64,000 bases of DNA from Pseudomonas gingeri (lineage in GTDB: Bacteria; Pseudomonadota; Gammaproteobacteria; Pseudomonadales; Pseudomonadaceae). A model generated the notes under the pieces. It did no database searches. It saw only the letters and a program-made list of their open reading frames with translations, and was not told the DNA's origin. Location: assembly GCF_013386165.1 (NCBI RefSeq), contig NZ_JACAOS010000016.1, positions 124,001 through 188,000 of the forward strand, given 5' to 3'. The position numbers and the translations under genes are program-made. Below, piece after piece: positions 1 to 8,944 of this stretch (position 1 is the first letter of the stretch; each line of letters begins with the position of its first letter).

Positions 1-1
1 T

Positions 2-193
2 CAGCTCAACTACAACGCCGGGTCTATCGACTTCCTTGATGTGCTCGACAGCGAGCGCGAATTGATACGGATGCAGGCCACGCGCGCCGATGCCGACGGT
101 CAGTTGTTGCAGCGTCAGATCGCGCTGTTTCACGCCCTTGGCGGCGGTTGGCAGTCGTCCTCTTCCGTCACCCTTTCCGGTACCCAGCCATGA
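2..193 (+). CDS. Outer-membrane efflux protein, NodT/OprM type, C-terminal part
   Basis: Only the last 63 codons lie in the window; the frame is open from the left edge to the TGA at 191-193. The residues LDVLDSERELIRMQ followed by a helix are typical of the final hairpin of TolC/NodT outer-membrane factors. The stop overlaps the ATG of the following HlyD gene (ATGA), so the three genes form one tripartite exporter operon. The substrate cannot be told from sequence. Confidence 0.85.
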   Translation, partial: QLNYNAGSIDFLDVLDSERELIRMQATRADADGQLLQRQIALFHALGGGWQSSSSVTLSGTQP

Positions 194-1362
194 ATATCGC
201 CGTTGATGAAAAAAACGTTTACCACGACGAGCATGAAAGTGTGGTCCAGCAACTGATGCATGAGCGCAAGCAGCGCCGCAAAAGAAATCTGATATTGCTG
301 GGAGGCGCTGTGCTGCTGTGTGCGGCGGTGATCTTCGGGGTGTATTGGATGACGGTCGGCCGTTATCTGGAGCAGACCGATGACGCTTATGTGCGTGCCG
401 ACTGGATTCCGATCAGCCCACGGGTGTCCGGCTACGTCGCCCAGGTGCTGGTGGAGGATGACCAGCCGGTCAAGGCCGGGGACGTGCTGGTACGCATCGA
501 TGATCGCGACTATCAGGCGCGGCTGGAACAGGCACGTGCCGAATTGGCAGAAACCGAGGCATCGGTGGCGGCACAACAAGCCAACCTGCAAGTGACCGAT
601 GGCCTGATCACCCAACAGAAAGCCGGTCTTGCCCAGGCCGACGCCCAGACCCGCAGTGCGCGCGCCGAACTGCACCGCGCCGGCCTGGATCGCCAACGCT
701 ACGAAGGCTTGGTCCGCGACCACGCCGCCAGTGCCCAGCGCCTGGAAACCGCCTCCGCCAGCTATCTGCAGGCCAGTGCCGCGGTGGAAATGTCCCAGGC
801 CATGCAACGTCAGCAAGACACCCGCTTGAACGTTGCCATCACTCGGCGCCAATTGGCCGAAGCCTCACTCAAACAACAGATGGCGCGGCGTAGCCAGGCC
901 CAGGCGCTGTTGAGCCTGGCCACCAATGCACTGGAAGACACATTGATCCGCGCGCCAATCGACGGCGTGGTGGGGCAGCGCAAGGTACGTACCCGCCAAT
1001 ATGTGGCACCAGGTTTGCCGCTGCTGGCCGTGGTGCCGCTGCAACAGGCCTATGTGGTGGCCAACTACAAGGAGACCCAATTGCGCGAGATGCACGCCGG
1101 GCAAACGGTGGATATCAGCGTCGACAGCTATTCGGGGCGCAAGCTCAAGGGGCATGTGGTGAGTTTTTCGCCGGGCTCGGGTGCGGTGTTTGCCCTGCTG
1201 CCGTCGGACAACGCCACCGGTAATTTCACCAAGATCGTGCAGCGCTTCCCGGTGAAGATCCAGATCGACCAACACGACGAGGGCGGTCCCATCCTGCCGG
1301 GTATGTCGGTGATTACTACGGTTGACACCCGCCCCGGCACCCAGGGCGCTGGGCATGACTGA
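190..1362 (+). CDS. HlyD/EmrA-family membrane fusion protein
   Basis: 390 aa periplasmic adaptor joining an inner-membrane MFS pump to the outer-membrane factor. A basic cytoplasmic N-terminus (KQRRKRN) leads into one membrane span at about residues 33-54. The TDDAYV motif and a biotinyl-lipoyl half (SPRVSGYVAQVLVEDDQPVKAG) follow, then a long Ala/Gln-rich alpha-hairpin (about 105-230), a second lipoyl half and a beta-barrel. The ATG at 190 overlaps the upstream stop and was preferred over an upstream start in the same frame inside the NodT gene. It is translationally coupled to the MFS gene. EmrA-type adaptors export drugs or small metabolites; with the biosynthetic operons immediately downstream, export of their products is possible but unproven. 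Confidence 0.93.
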   Translation: MNIAVDEKNVYHDEHESVVQQLMHERKQRRKRNLILLGGAVLLCAAVIFGVYWMTVGRYLEQTDDAYVRADWIPISPRVSGYVAQVLVEDDQPVKAGDVLVRIDDRDYQARLEQARAELAETEASVAAQQANLQVTDGLITQQKAGLAQADAQTRSARAELHRAGLDRQRYEGLVRDHAASAQRLETASASYLQASAAVEMSQAMQRQQDTRLNVAITRRQLAEASLKQQMARRSQAQALLSLATNALEDTLIRAPIDGVVGQRKVRTRQYVAPGLPLLAVVPLQQAYVVANYKETQLREMHAGQTVDISVDSYSGRKLKGHVVSFSPGSGAVFALLPSDNATGNFTKIVQRFPVKIQIDQHDEGGPILPGMSVITTVDTRPGTQGAGHD

Positions 1363-2896
1363 GGCCGCGGAGAAGACGGTTTCGTTTCGCGCCTGGGTCG
1401 CAGTGATCGGCGGTCTGTTCGGCTGTTTCATGGCCGGCATGAACGTGCATGTGACCAGCGCGGCGCTGCCGGAAATCGAAGGCTCCCTGGGCGCGACCTT
1501 CGAGGAGGGCTCGTGGATTTCCACCGCCTATCTGGTTGCGGAAATCGTCATGATCCCTCTGACCGCGTGGCTCGTGCAGGTGTTCTCCCTGCGCCGCGTC
1601 ATGCTCGTCGGCTCGTTTGTCTTTCTGTTGGCTTCGATTGCCTGCTCCTGGGCGCCGAACCTGGAAGTGATGATCATCATTCGGGTGATTCAGGGCGCTG
1701 CCGGCGCGGTGCTGATCCCCCTGTCGTTTCAGTTGATCATCACCGAGTTGCCGCCGAGCAAGATCGCCATGGGCATGGCCTTGTTCGCGCTGTCCAACAG
1801 CGTCGCCCAAGCCGCCGGCCCCTCGATTGGCGGCTGGCTGACCGACGCCTATTCCTGGCGCTGGATTTTCTATCTGCAGTTGGCCCCGGGCATTCTGCTG
1901 TTAATGGCGGTGGCCTGGTCAATCGATGCTAAGCCCATGCAGTTGAGTTTGCTCAAGCGCGGCGACTGGGGCGGCATCACCGCCATGATCGTCGGCCTGG
2001 GTGGCTTGCAGATCGTCCTGGAAGAGGGCGGGCGCAAGGATTGGTTCGGCTCCGACTTTATCGTCTGGATGTCGCTGATTGCCGGCGTTGCCTTGGTCTA
2101 CTTCGTGTTGTCGCAGCTGTATGGCAGCCGCTCCTTCATCAACCTGCGCCTACTCAAAAGCTACAACTTTGGCGTGGCCAGCGTGGCGATGTTCATTTTT
2201 GGCGCAGCTACCTTTGGCCTGGTGTTCCTGGTGCCCAACTACCTGTCCCAGCTGCAGGGGTATAACGCCCGTGAAATCGGGGTCAGCCTGATCGCCTACG
2301 GCCTGGTGCAATTGGTATTGGCACCCTTCATGCCGCGCCTGATGAAGTGGCTCAATCCCAAGTTCATGGTGGCCACTGGGTTTTTTATCATGGCGCTGGG
2401 TTGCTACCTCGGCGCTCACCTGAACGTCGACAGTGCGGCCAACGTGATCATTCCTTCGACCGTGGTGCGCGGCATCGGACAGCCGTTGATCATGGTGGCA
2501 CTCTCGGTCCTGGCGGTTTCCGGGCTGGCCAAACACGAAGCCGGCTCCGCCTCCGCGTTGTTCTCGATGCTGCGCAACCTCGGTGGTGCAGTGGGCACGG
2601 CGGGGTTGACGCAGATCGTGGCCATGCGCGAACGCTTTCACTCCGAGCGGGTGGGCGAGTCCATCACCTTGTTTTCCCCGTCGTTCCAGGAACGCATGCG
2701 CGCCGGTATGGCCGACAGCGAAGCTTTCGTCTTTAACCAGTTGTTGCCCGCTCAACAGCAGGTGCTTGAAGGGCTGATCCACACCGTGCGCCGCGAGGCG
2801 TACCTGATGGCGTACAGCGATGCGTTCTACGTGTCCTGTGTTGCCCTGATCCTGTGCGGCATCGCGGCCCTGGCATTACGACAATCAAAGAGTTGA
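1355..2896 (+). CDS. DHA2-family (14-TMS) MFS drug transporter, EmrB-like
   Basis: 513 aa, about 14 hydrophobic segments, which is the length and topology of DHA2/EmrB proton antiporters. AALPEIEGSLGATFEEGSWISTAYLVAEIVMIPL is the typical TM1-TM2 region, and the motif C region reads GPSIGGWLTD. The ATG at 1355 lies in ATGACTGA, overlapping the HlyD stop at 1360-1362, so adaptor and pump are coupled. It ends just before the AT-rich leader of the ham-like operon, with only a weak short hairpin (about 2910-2928) between. Polyspecific drug export is the family role. Confidence 0.93.
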   Translation: MTEAAEKTVSFRAWVAVIGGLFGCFMAGMNVHVTSAALPEIEGSLGATFEEGSWISTAYLVAEIVMIPLTAWLVQVFSLRRVMLVGSFVFLLASIACSWAPNLEVMIIIRVIQGAAGAVLIPLSFQLIITELPPSKIAMGMALFALSNSVAQAAGPSIGGWLTDAYSWRWIFYLQLAPGILLLMAVAWSIDAKPMQLSLLKRGDWGGITAMIVGLGGLQIVLEEGGRKDWFGSDFIVWMSLIAGVALVYFVLSQLYGSRSFINLRLLKSYNFGVASVAMFIFGAATFGLVFLVPNYLSQLQGYNAREIGVSLIAYGLVQLVLAPFMPRLMKWLNPKFMVATGFFIMALGCYLGAHLNVDSAANVIIPSTVVRGIGQPLIMVALSVLAVSGLAKHEAGSASALFSMLRNLGGAVGTAGLTQIVAMRERFHSERVGESITLFSPSFQERMRAGMADSEAFVFNQLLPAQQQVLEGLIHTVRREAYLMAYSDAFYVSCVALILCGIAALALRQSKS

Positions 2897-3359
2897 AACG
2901 CGTCCATGGCCCGCGGGCAGTTAGCGGGTGAACATCATCGATCAAGAGGGAACTTGAATGGTAAAAAGGCAAAATGCCGCTGGATAGCTGAATAATTTGC
3001 TCTATCAGCAAACACATATAAGTTAACAACGCTCTTGATGAGGGCGTTGGTTGACTATTGCCTGGCGAAGTTGATGTTAATAACTTTGGCCGGGCTTCTT
3101 TTGTTTGGGTTTTTTAAGCTTGGAAGCATTTTGTATTAAATTTATAAAAAATGCTTGCTGACAATCTGTGACTCCTCTAAGTTTCACCTTGCCTCGCCAA
3201 CTGACCTCTCGTGTTGGTAGGGCATGATCGTGAATATAACTTGCATATCAACTTAAATCTGGCCGGCATTGGCGAGACGAGCCTGTTTATGCCTGAAAAA
3301 TATAACCTTATATAGGTTTGGCGGCCAGGGCATAACTTAAGCCTGACAAGGAGCGCACC
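2897..3359. promoter_or_regulatory. Long AT-rich leader/promoter region of the ham-like operon
   Basis: 463 bases without a convincing gene, much richer in A+T than its flanks. It contains an AT-rich inverted repeat at 3124-3156 (arms AAGCATTTT and AAAATGCTT), a promoter-like run TATAACCTTATATAGG at 3301-3316, and a strong Shine-Dalgarno AAGGAG just before the ATG at 3360. Imperfect pairing of CAACGCTC with GAGGGCGTTG near 3027-3050 may close the MFS transcript. No sigma-54 promoter was seen. A long regulated 5' region is plausible for a signal-synthesis operon; the exact start site is unknown. Confidence 0.5.
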
Positions 3360-4136
3360 ATGGAAGATAAAAAAACGCTGTTGGATGCAAAGAAAACCGA
3401 ACTTGGAAATCACCGGATCTTTTCTGAAATCAACTCGTTACCGGTCTTGCGCGCTTTTATGGAAACCCATGTATTTGCTGTCTGGGACTTCATGTCCCTG
3501 GCCAAGCGCCTGCAACAGGACCTGACTTGTACCCGCCTGCCGTGGCTCCCGCCACTGGACCCGGCAGCCGCTCACTTGATCAACGAAATCATCCTCGGTG
3601 AAGAGTCCGATCAGAACCTGCAGGGCGGTCACTACAGCCACTTCGAACTCTACTTGCACGCCATGCGTGAGGTGGGTGCCAGCACTGACAAGATCGAGTT
3701 TTTCGTCGAAATGATGCGTGAGGGCATTGACCTTCAAACCGCCCTGATGCGCTGCGACGCCGGCCTGGCCGCCTCTGCATTCGTCACCGATACCATCGAA
3801 ACCGCCATCAATGCATCCACCCACAGCGTCGCCGCAGCCTTTCTGCACGGGCGTGAAAGCGTCATCCCAGAGATGTTTCAGCGCATTCTGGATGACTGGG
3901 ACATCACCTCCGACGACGCGCCGACGTTCCGTTATTACCTGCAACGCCACATCGAAGTCGACTCCGAAGATCACGGTCCGGCCGCCGAAAGTCTGCTCGC
4001 GCGCTTGGTCAATGGTGATGTCCAGCGCCAGGAAGAGGTCTACGTTTCGGCCATCGGCGCCGTGCAAAGTCGCTTGGCATTGTGGGACAACCTGCGCCTG
4101 GCCATGCGCGAAAACGTCAGTGAGTGTGTGGCATGA
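3360..4136 (+). CDS. DUF3050 / heme-oxygenase-like diiron protein (HamA/MgoB/PvfA-like)
   Basis: 258 aa helical protein of the heme-oxygenase-like, iron-containing redox enzyme type (DUF3050). Likely metal ligands include the E-rich segment NEIILGEESDQNL, the H in GGHYSHFELYLHAM, and the late HIEVDSEDHGP motif (about residues 200-211), typical of this fold. In the ham, mgo and pvf clusters the first gene encodes a protein of this family, required for the N-N/N-oxidised signal. Start: ATG with AAGGAG 9 bases upstream. First gene of a tightly packed operon; its stop overlaps the cupin start (ATGA). Exact reaction not established from sequence. Confidence 0.8.
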   Translation: MEDKKTLLDAKKTELGNHRIFSEINSLPVLRAFMETHVFAVWDFMSLAKRLQQDLTCTRLPWLPPLDPAAAHLINEIILGEESDQNLQGGHYSHFELYLHAMREVGASTDKIEFFVEMMREGIDLQTALMRCDAGLAASAFVTDTIETAINASTHSVAAAFLHGRESVIPEMFQRILDDWDITSDDAPTFRYYLQRHIEVDSEDHGPAAESLLARLVNGDVQRQEEVYVSAIGAVQSRLALWDNLRLAMRENVSECVA

Positions 4137-4480
4137 AAGTCGAAGTCATCGAAGCCGACCAAGCCCAATGGTTCGAGGTTAAGTCTGAGCGTGGTATCAC
4201 CCTGACCGTATTCAAGGACACGCTGGACCACGTGAATAAAACCGGTGTTCGTACACGCTTGGTGCGCTTCCATCCGGGGGGCGGCACCCGTGAAATCTAC
4301 ACCCATGACTATCACGAAGAAGTGTATTTGATCGAGGGCGATCAAACAGAGTTGGCCAGTAAAGAGCGCGCACAGAAAACCTATCGGGACGGCAGTTACT
4401 TCTTTAGGGCCGCGCACACCGAGCACGGCCCGTTCAACTCTGAAGCAGGATGTCTGCTGTTTGAAGTGCACTATTACTGA
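4133..4480 (+). CDS. Small cupin protein (HamB-like)
   Basis: 115 aa single-domain cupin. VRFHPGGGTREIYTHDYHEEVYLIEG carries the cupin-1 metal motif (H, H, E), and AAHTEHGPFNSEAG gives the later His of cupin-2. The ATG at 4133 overlaps the previous stop by four bases. As I recall, a cupin between the DUF3050 and AurF genes is found in the Burkholderia ham (fragin/valdiazen) cluster but not in the four-gene mgo and pvf operons of Pseudomonas, which would make this operon ham-like in content. The role (metal-dependent chemistry or N-N bond formation) is inferred. Confidence 0.75.
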   Translation: MKVEVIEADQAQWFEVKSERGITLTVFKDTLDHVNKTGVRTRLVRFHPGGGTREIYTHDYHEEVYLIEGDQTELASKERAQKTYRDGSYFFRAAHTEHGPFNSEAGCLLFEVHYY

Positions 4481-4505
4481 ACGTCATGAACAAAGGGATC
4501 GATTC

Positions 4506-5435
4506 ATGAGAGCTGATGAGTACCAATCTTTCTCAGAGGCGTGGGAGGAGCGTGCGACGATTCGCACGCGGCCAAGAAGACGCTTGGAAGACGATGAAAA
4601 GTTGATATTCCCGATCAGTCGTCAACCGCTGGTAATGGGCGAGACATTTACACGGGAGTGCGCTGGCCTGCAGCAATTCGTACTTGTTCAGAGCTTGTAC
4701 AAGTTCATTAATGATGTCGTGATTTTCGAAACGGAAATTGTCGATAAAACTGCACGGGCGATAGCAAAGGACAACTTTTCCATTCGTTTTCCGTTTGCCT
4801 GTCGGTATGACGCGATGACCGTGGTTGTCGACGAGGATTACCACGCGTTGGTGGCGATGGACTTCATGCAGCAGACCATCGAATTGACCGGCATCTTGCC
4901 GATCGAGTTGCCGGCACAAATCGAACTCAGCCGCTCGATACCCATGGCGTTGGCGCTGGCCCCCGACCACCTCAAGGCGGCCGTGGAGCTGATCTGCGTC
5001 GCCATCGCGGAAAACACCCTGACCAACGACGTCGCGGCATTTGCCCGGGACGACTCGGTCAAGGTCTCGGTCAAGGGGTTGATGGCCGACCACCTGGCCG
5101 ATGAGGGGCGGCACTCGGGATTCTGGGCCAAGTTGACGCGTATTTACTGGAGCGCCGCGAGCGAGCAGGACCAGCACACGTTGGCGGCGATCATGCCGGT
5201 GTTCCTGCGTGAGTACCTGACCAACGAGATCCAGCAGGGCTTTGATTTCGCCTTGATCGATCACTTGCCGGTAAGTCCACCCGTCAAGGCGGCGCTGCGC
5301 GAAGAGGTCAAGGGCATGAGCTTTCCGATCACGGCGTCGCATCCACTGGTTGGCAACATCGTCCGCTTCTTCAAACACAGCGCCATGCTCGACGCTCCCT
5401 GCATGCAGGAAGCACTCGCCGATTATCTGCGCTAG
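4506..5435 (+). CDS. AurF-like diiron N-oxygenase (MgoC/PvfB/HamC-like)
   Basis: 309 aa, of similar length to p-aminobenzoate N-oxygenase AurF. Diiron ligand candidates are the Glu pair in VVIFETEIVDKTARAI, CVAIAENTLTND, and MADHLADEGRHSGF, which holds the E-x-x-H motif. Such enzymes oxidise amines to hydroxylamine or nitroso groups; in ham/mgo/pvf pathways this supplies the N-oxidised amino acid nitrogen. The ATG at 4506 follows AAAGGGATCGATTC. The first ~60 codons are more AT-rich than the rest. Spaced 25 bp after the cupin and 12 bp before the NRPS, it is part of the same transcript. Confidence 0.85.
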   Translation: MRADEYQSFSEAWEERATIRTRPRRRLEDDEKLIFPISRQPLVMGETFTRECAGLQQFVLVQSLYKFINDVVIFETEIVDKTARAIAKDNFSIRFPFACRYDAMTVVVDEDYHALVAMDFMQQTIELTGILPIELPAQIELSRSIPMALALAPDHLKAAVELICVAIAENTLTNDVAAFARDDSVKVSVKGLMADHLADEGRHSGFWAKLTRIYWSAASEQDQHTLAAIMPVFLREYLTNEIQQGFDFALIDHLPVSPPVKAALREEVKGMSFPITASHPLVGNIVRFFKHSAMLDAPCMQEALADYLR

Positions 5436-5447
5436 AGGAGAACTTCA

Positions 5448-8400
5448 ATGAGACATCTTGATATCGTTCTGTGCGGGCGCAGCCATGCGCTCGCCCACCT
5501 TACGCAAGAGCTGGAACAGATGGGCCATACGGCGCATCTGCTGAGCAGTGATAACGCTATTGATCGCTGTCAGCTACTGGCGCCGGATCTCTGCATCGAT
5601 GACGCCAGCCTGGTGCGATCCCCGCCGTTTGCGATGGGTCACCGACTGTCCTTGCAAGTGCACTGCGACAATGCCGACGATGTCCTCGCCCCCTTGCAGT
5701 TGCACTGCCTGTGGCGTCCGCACGCCAGCGACTGGATGACGCTGGGCCAACGCGAAATCTGCGCTGGCAGCGCGGGTAACGGTGCCGACCTGAGCCGTGA
5801 AGCGATTGAGCAGATGGTTGAATTGGCCTGCCTACACATCGGCCGTTTCTCGCGCAGCGACGACTATCTGGATGACCGTCGCCCGTCGTTCCCAGCTATC
5901 GATAGTCTGTCGAGCCTGACCCTGCTGGACCGCTTGGCCTGGCTGCACCGGCACAATGCAACCACCGACGCCGGGGTGCTGGAAGAAGCCAGGCTTTCAT
6001 TTGTACAGCGCCTGGGCGACAGCCTGCTGGCCAATTCCGAGCGTAACGCCTTGAAGGTGGATGGGCGGGGCATGTCTTATGCGCAACTGCATGCCTACAG
6101 CGTGGCGATTCAGGAGCGCCTGCAACCTTTCCTGCAGGCACCTGCCGCCGGGCTTACGGTGGTCGGTATCTCGTTGCCCAAAGGCACTGCGCTCTATGCG
6201 GCGATTCTGGCTGTGATCGGCTGCGGTGCGGTGTACTTGCCCCTGGACCCGGCCCATCCGGCCGAGCGCCGTGCGGCGATTCTCAAGCACGCCGGTGCCA
6301 GCCTGCTGATTCAGGACGCCGAGGCCAGCAACCCGCTGCCTGGCCTGGCCACGCTGGACATCAGCCACCTGGACTTCTTCCACCATGGCACCCAGGGTTA
6401 CAGCCGCGTGGCCCTCGCACCGCGCCAGAGCCTGCTGCGTGTGGACCTGGCCGGCACGGCGCCCTGTGTGGCGATCTACACCTCGGGCACCACCGGGCAA
6501 CCCAAGGGTGTACTGCTGACCGTCGATAACCTCAGTCACTTCTGCGCGTGGTATGCCCCTTACGTGACTCTGAGCGAACACAGCCGCGCATTGCAATTTT
6601 CCACGATCAATTTCGACGCGTCGTTGCTGGATATCTTCCCGACTTTGATCCATGGCGCCGAGTTGATCGTGCCCACCGAGGATCAGCGTCGGGATCCACT
6701 GGCACTGGCCGAGTTGATCGAGCAAGAGCAAGTCACCCACGCCTTCCTGCCGCCGGCGCTGTTGAGCATCATCCCGCTGCAGTCGCTGTTTGGCATGCAG
6801 CACCTGGTCACCGGCGGGGATGTGTGCGAGCCCCATGTGATCGAGCAATTGGTCGGGCAGTGCGCGTTGCACAACATCTACGGCCCGACCGAAACCACCG
6901 TGCTCGCTACCTGCCGCAGGTTCGAGCGCGGCGACAGCAATCGCAACCTCGGGTTGCCGATTGCCAACACCGCGATTTACCTGCTCAATGAGCAGGGTCA
7001 ACCGGTAGGCGAAGGTGATAGCGGCGAGATTCATATCGCCGGCCCCGGCGTGGGAGCCGGTTACCTGGACGCCCCGCAGATGACCGCCGAGCGCTATCGC
7101 TTTCATGCTTTGCCCGACGGCCAGAGCCTGCGCCTGTATCGGACCGGCGACTTGGCGCGCTGGACGCAGGACGGCATACAGATCATCGGGCGTCTGGATA
7201 ACCAGGTGAAGATCCGTGGTTTTCGCGTGGAGCCTGAAGAGATCGAACACCTGCTGCAATCGAGTCAGTTGTTCCGGCAACTGGTGGTGGTCATCGATAA
7301 CCAGCGGCGCATCCTGGCGTTCTTCTCCCAGCCTCAGGGCGGCGATGGCCAGCAGGCCAGCGAGCAGCTGCAGACTTACGCCATCAACCATCTGCCCGAT
7401 TACATGCGCCCCAGTGCCTACTGCCTGCTGGAGCAGTTGCCGGCCACGGCAAATGGCAAAATCGACCGCAGGGCCCTCAGGGACATGCCGGTCAACTACA
7501 AGCCCCAAGGGCCACGCCAGGCGCCGCAGAATCCTACCCAGCAGTATCTGCTGGAACTTTGGTCAGGCCTGTTGGATATGCCCACCGCGGATATCTCCGT
7601 GGATGACAGCTTCTTCAACCTCGGCGGGCATTCGATCCTGCTCTCGCAGATGCTGATGGGGATTCGCGCAGCGTTTGGCAAAGGGGTCTCGATCAACCGC
7701 TTTATCGAACAGCCGACGCTGATCAACCTCGCCAACCTGGTGGATCAGGACGTCGAGGCCGCGGCCACCGTCAGCCCGCAGGCGTTGCATGACGCGATGA
7801 TCCGGCCGGAGTTGGAGGTGCTGCCGATCAGCCGTCTGGGCAATCTGCACAAGGTGATCGTTACCGGTTCCAACGGCTTCCTCGGCGTGCATATCGTGGA
7901 GGCACTGCTGGAGCTGGGCAGCACAGAAGTGGCTTGCCTGGTACGTGAGTCGGGGGGCATGAGTGCACAACAGCGCTTCGAAAACGCCTTGGTGCAGAAC
8001 CGCCTCGAACATCTCGACCTGAGCCGGGTCAAGGTGCTGGCGGCTGATATCAGCCAGCCGCGCCTGGGCTTGTCCGATGCGGACTATGAATGGCTTGATC
8101 GTGAATACGGCGTGCTGATCTACAACGCGGCCAACGTCAACCATGTACTCGACTACGAGTCGCTGGTGAAGGACAACGTCACCCCGGTGTTGGAATGCCT
8201 GCAATTGTGCGAAGGGCGCAGCAAGAAGATTTTCAACTTCATTTCCACCTTGTCCGCCTCCAGCACCGTGGACGCACAGGGCCGGGTGTTGGAAGAACCA
8301 CCGGCCTTCACCCCGCCGATCTACATTCGCAATGGCTACAACCTCTCCAAGTGGGTGGCCGAGCGCATCTTGTGGAACGCCAGTGAGGCGGGGGTCTGGG

Positions 8401-8924
8401 TCAATCTCTATCGCCCGGGGAACATCGCGTTCAACACCCGCAGCGGTGTGTGCCAGCCACACCAGAACCGCCTGATGTTGATGCTCAAGGGCTCGTTGCA
8501 ACTTAAGGAAGTCCCCGAACTGGCGCTCAACTTCGACCTGATGCCGGTGGATTTCCTTGCGCGTTTTATCGCCTTTCACGCCAGTCGCCATCAACCGTCC
8601 AGGGCGGTGTTCAATCTGCATAACCCGCTGCCCCTGACGTGGAACCATTACCTGGAAGCATTCCGCTCCGCCGGGCACGACTTCCAGATGGTCCCGGTGA
8701 CGCAATGGCAACAACGTCTGTCGGCCATCGATAGCGATAACGCGCTGTTCGGCGTGGTCGGGTTTTACCTCAATGGTTTCGAGGAAGACATCGGCGACAT
8801 CTCGATGATCGAGTACCGCAATGCACTCTCGGGCATTCGCAGCATGGGTGAAGACTACCCGGCCAAGAACAGTGCGCTGCTGCAAAAAGGCTGTGATTAC
8901 CTCAAGCAAATCGACTTTATCTGA
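5448..8924 (+). CDS. Mono-modular NRPS, adenylation-thiolation-reductase (MgoA/PvfC/HamD-like)
   Basis: 1158 aa. There is no condensation domain; the first ~180 residues are an unassigned N-terminal region with a Rossmann-like beginning. The adenylation domain (~190-680) has IYTSGTTGQPKG, YGPTETT, a Y-R-TGDLAR core and NGKIDR. By my alignment the specificity pocket reads D-A-L-F-V-G-I-V-L-K, fitting an aliphatic amino acid (Val/Leu type). The thiolation domain (~695-770) has FFNLGGHSI with the phosphopantetheine Ser. The thioester reductase (~800-1155) has VTGSNGFLG and a Tyr-x-x-x-Lys in GYNLSKW. This architecture is that of the NRPS of leudiazen/valdiazen or pyrazine N-oxide pathways: an aliphatic amino acid is activated and released reductively as an aldehyde. 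RBS GAGGAG before the ATG. Confidence 0.9.
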   Translation: MRHLDIVLCGRSHALAHLTQELEQMGHTAHLLSSDNAIDRCQLLAPDLCIDDASLVRSPPFAMGHRLSLQVHCDNADDVLAPLQLHCLWRPHASDWMTLGQREICAGSAGNGADLSREAIEQMVELACLHIGRFSRSDDYLDDRRPSFPAIDSLSSLTLLDRLAWLHRHNATTDAGVLEEARLSFVQRLGDSLLANSERNALKVDGRGMSYAQLHAYSVAIQERLQPFLQAPAAGLTVVGISLPKGTALYAAILAVIGCGAVYLPLDPAHPAERRAAILKHAGASLLIQDAEASNPLPGLATLDISHLDFFHHGTQGYSRVALAPRQSLLRVDLAGTAPCVAIYTSGTTGQPKGVLLTVDNLSHFCAWYAPYVTLSEHSRALQFSTINFDASLLDIFPTLIHGAELIVPTEDQRRDPLALAELIEQEQVTHAFLPPALLSIIPLQSLFGMQHLVTGGDVCEPHVIEQLVGQCALHNIYGPTETTVLATCRRFERGDSNRNLGLPIANTAIYLLNEQGQPVGEGDSGEIHIAGPGVGAGYLDAPQMTAERYRFHALPDGQSLRLYRTGDLARWTQDGIQIIGRLDNQVKIRGFRVEPEEIEHLLQSSQLFRQLVVVIDNQRRILAFFSQPQGGDGQQASEQLQTYAINHLPDYMRPSAYCLLEQLPATANGKIDRRALRDMPVNYKPQGPRQAPQNPTQQYLLELWSGLLDMPTADISVDDSFFNLGGHSILLSQMLMGIRAAFGKGVSINRFIEQPTLINLANLVDQDVEAAATVSPQALHDAMIRPELEVLPISRLGNLHKVIVTGSNGFLGVHIVEALLELGSTEVACLVRESGGMSAQQRFENALVQNRLEHLDLSRVKVLAADISQPRLGLSDADYEWLDREYGVLIYNAANVNHVLDYESLVKDNVTPVLECLQLCEGRSKKIFNFISTLSASSTVDAQGRVLEEPPAFTPPIYIRNGYNLSKWVAERILWNASEAGVWVNLYRPGNIAFNTRSGVCQPHQNRLMLMLKGSLQLKEVPELALNFDLMPVDFLARFIAFHASRHQPSRAVFNLHNPLPLTWNHYLEAFRSAGHDFQMVPVTQWQQRLSAIDSDNALFGVVGFYLNGFEEDIGDISMIEYRNALSGIRSMGEDYPAKNSALLQKGCDYLKQIDFI

Positions 8925-8944
8925 CCCAAAAAAGGAGTTTTCCC

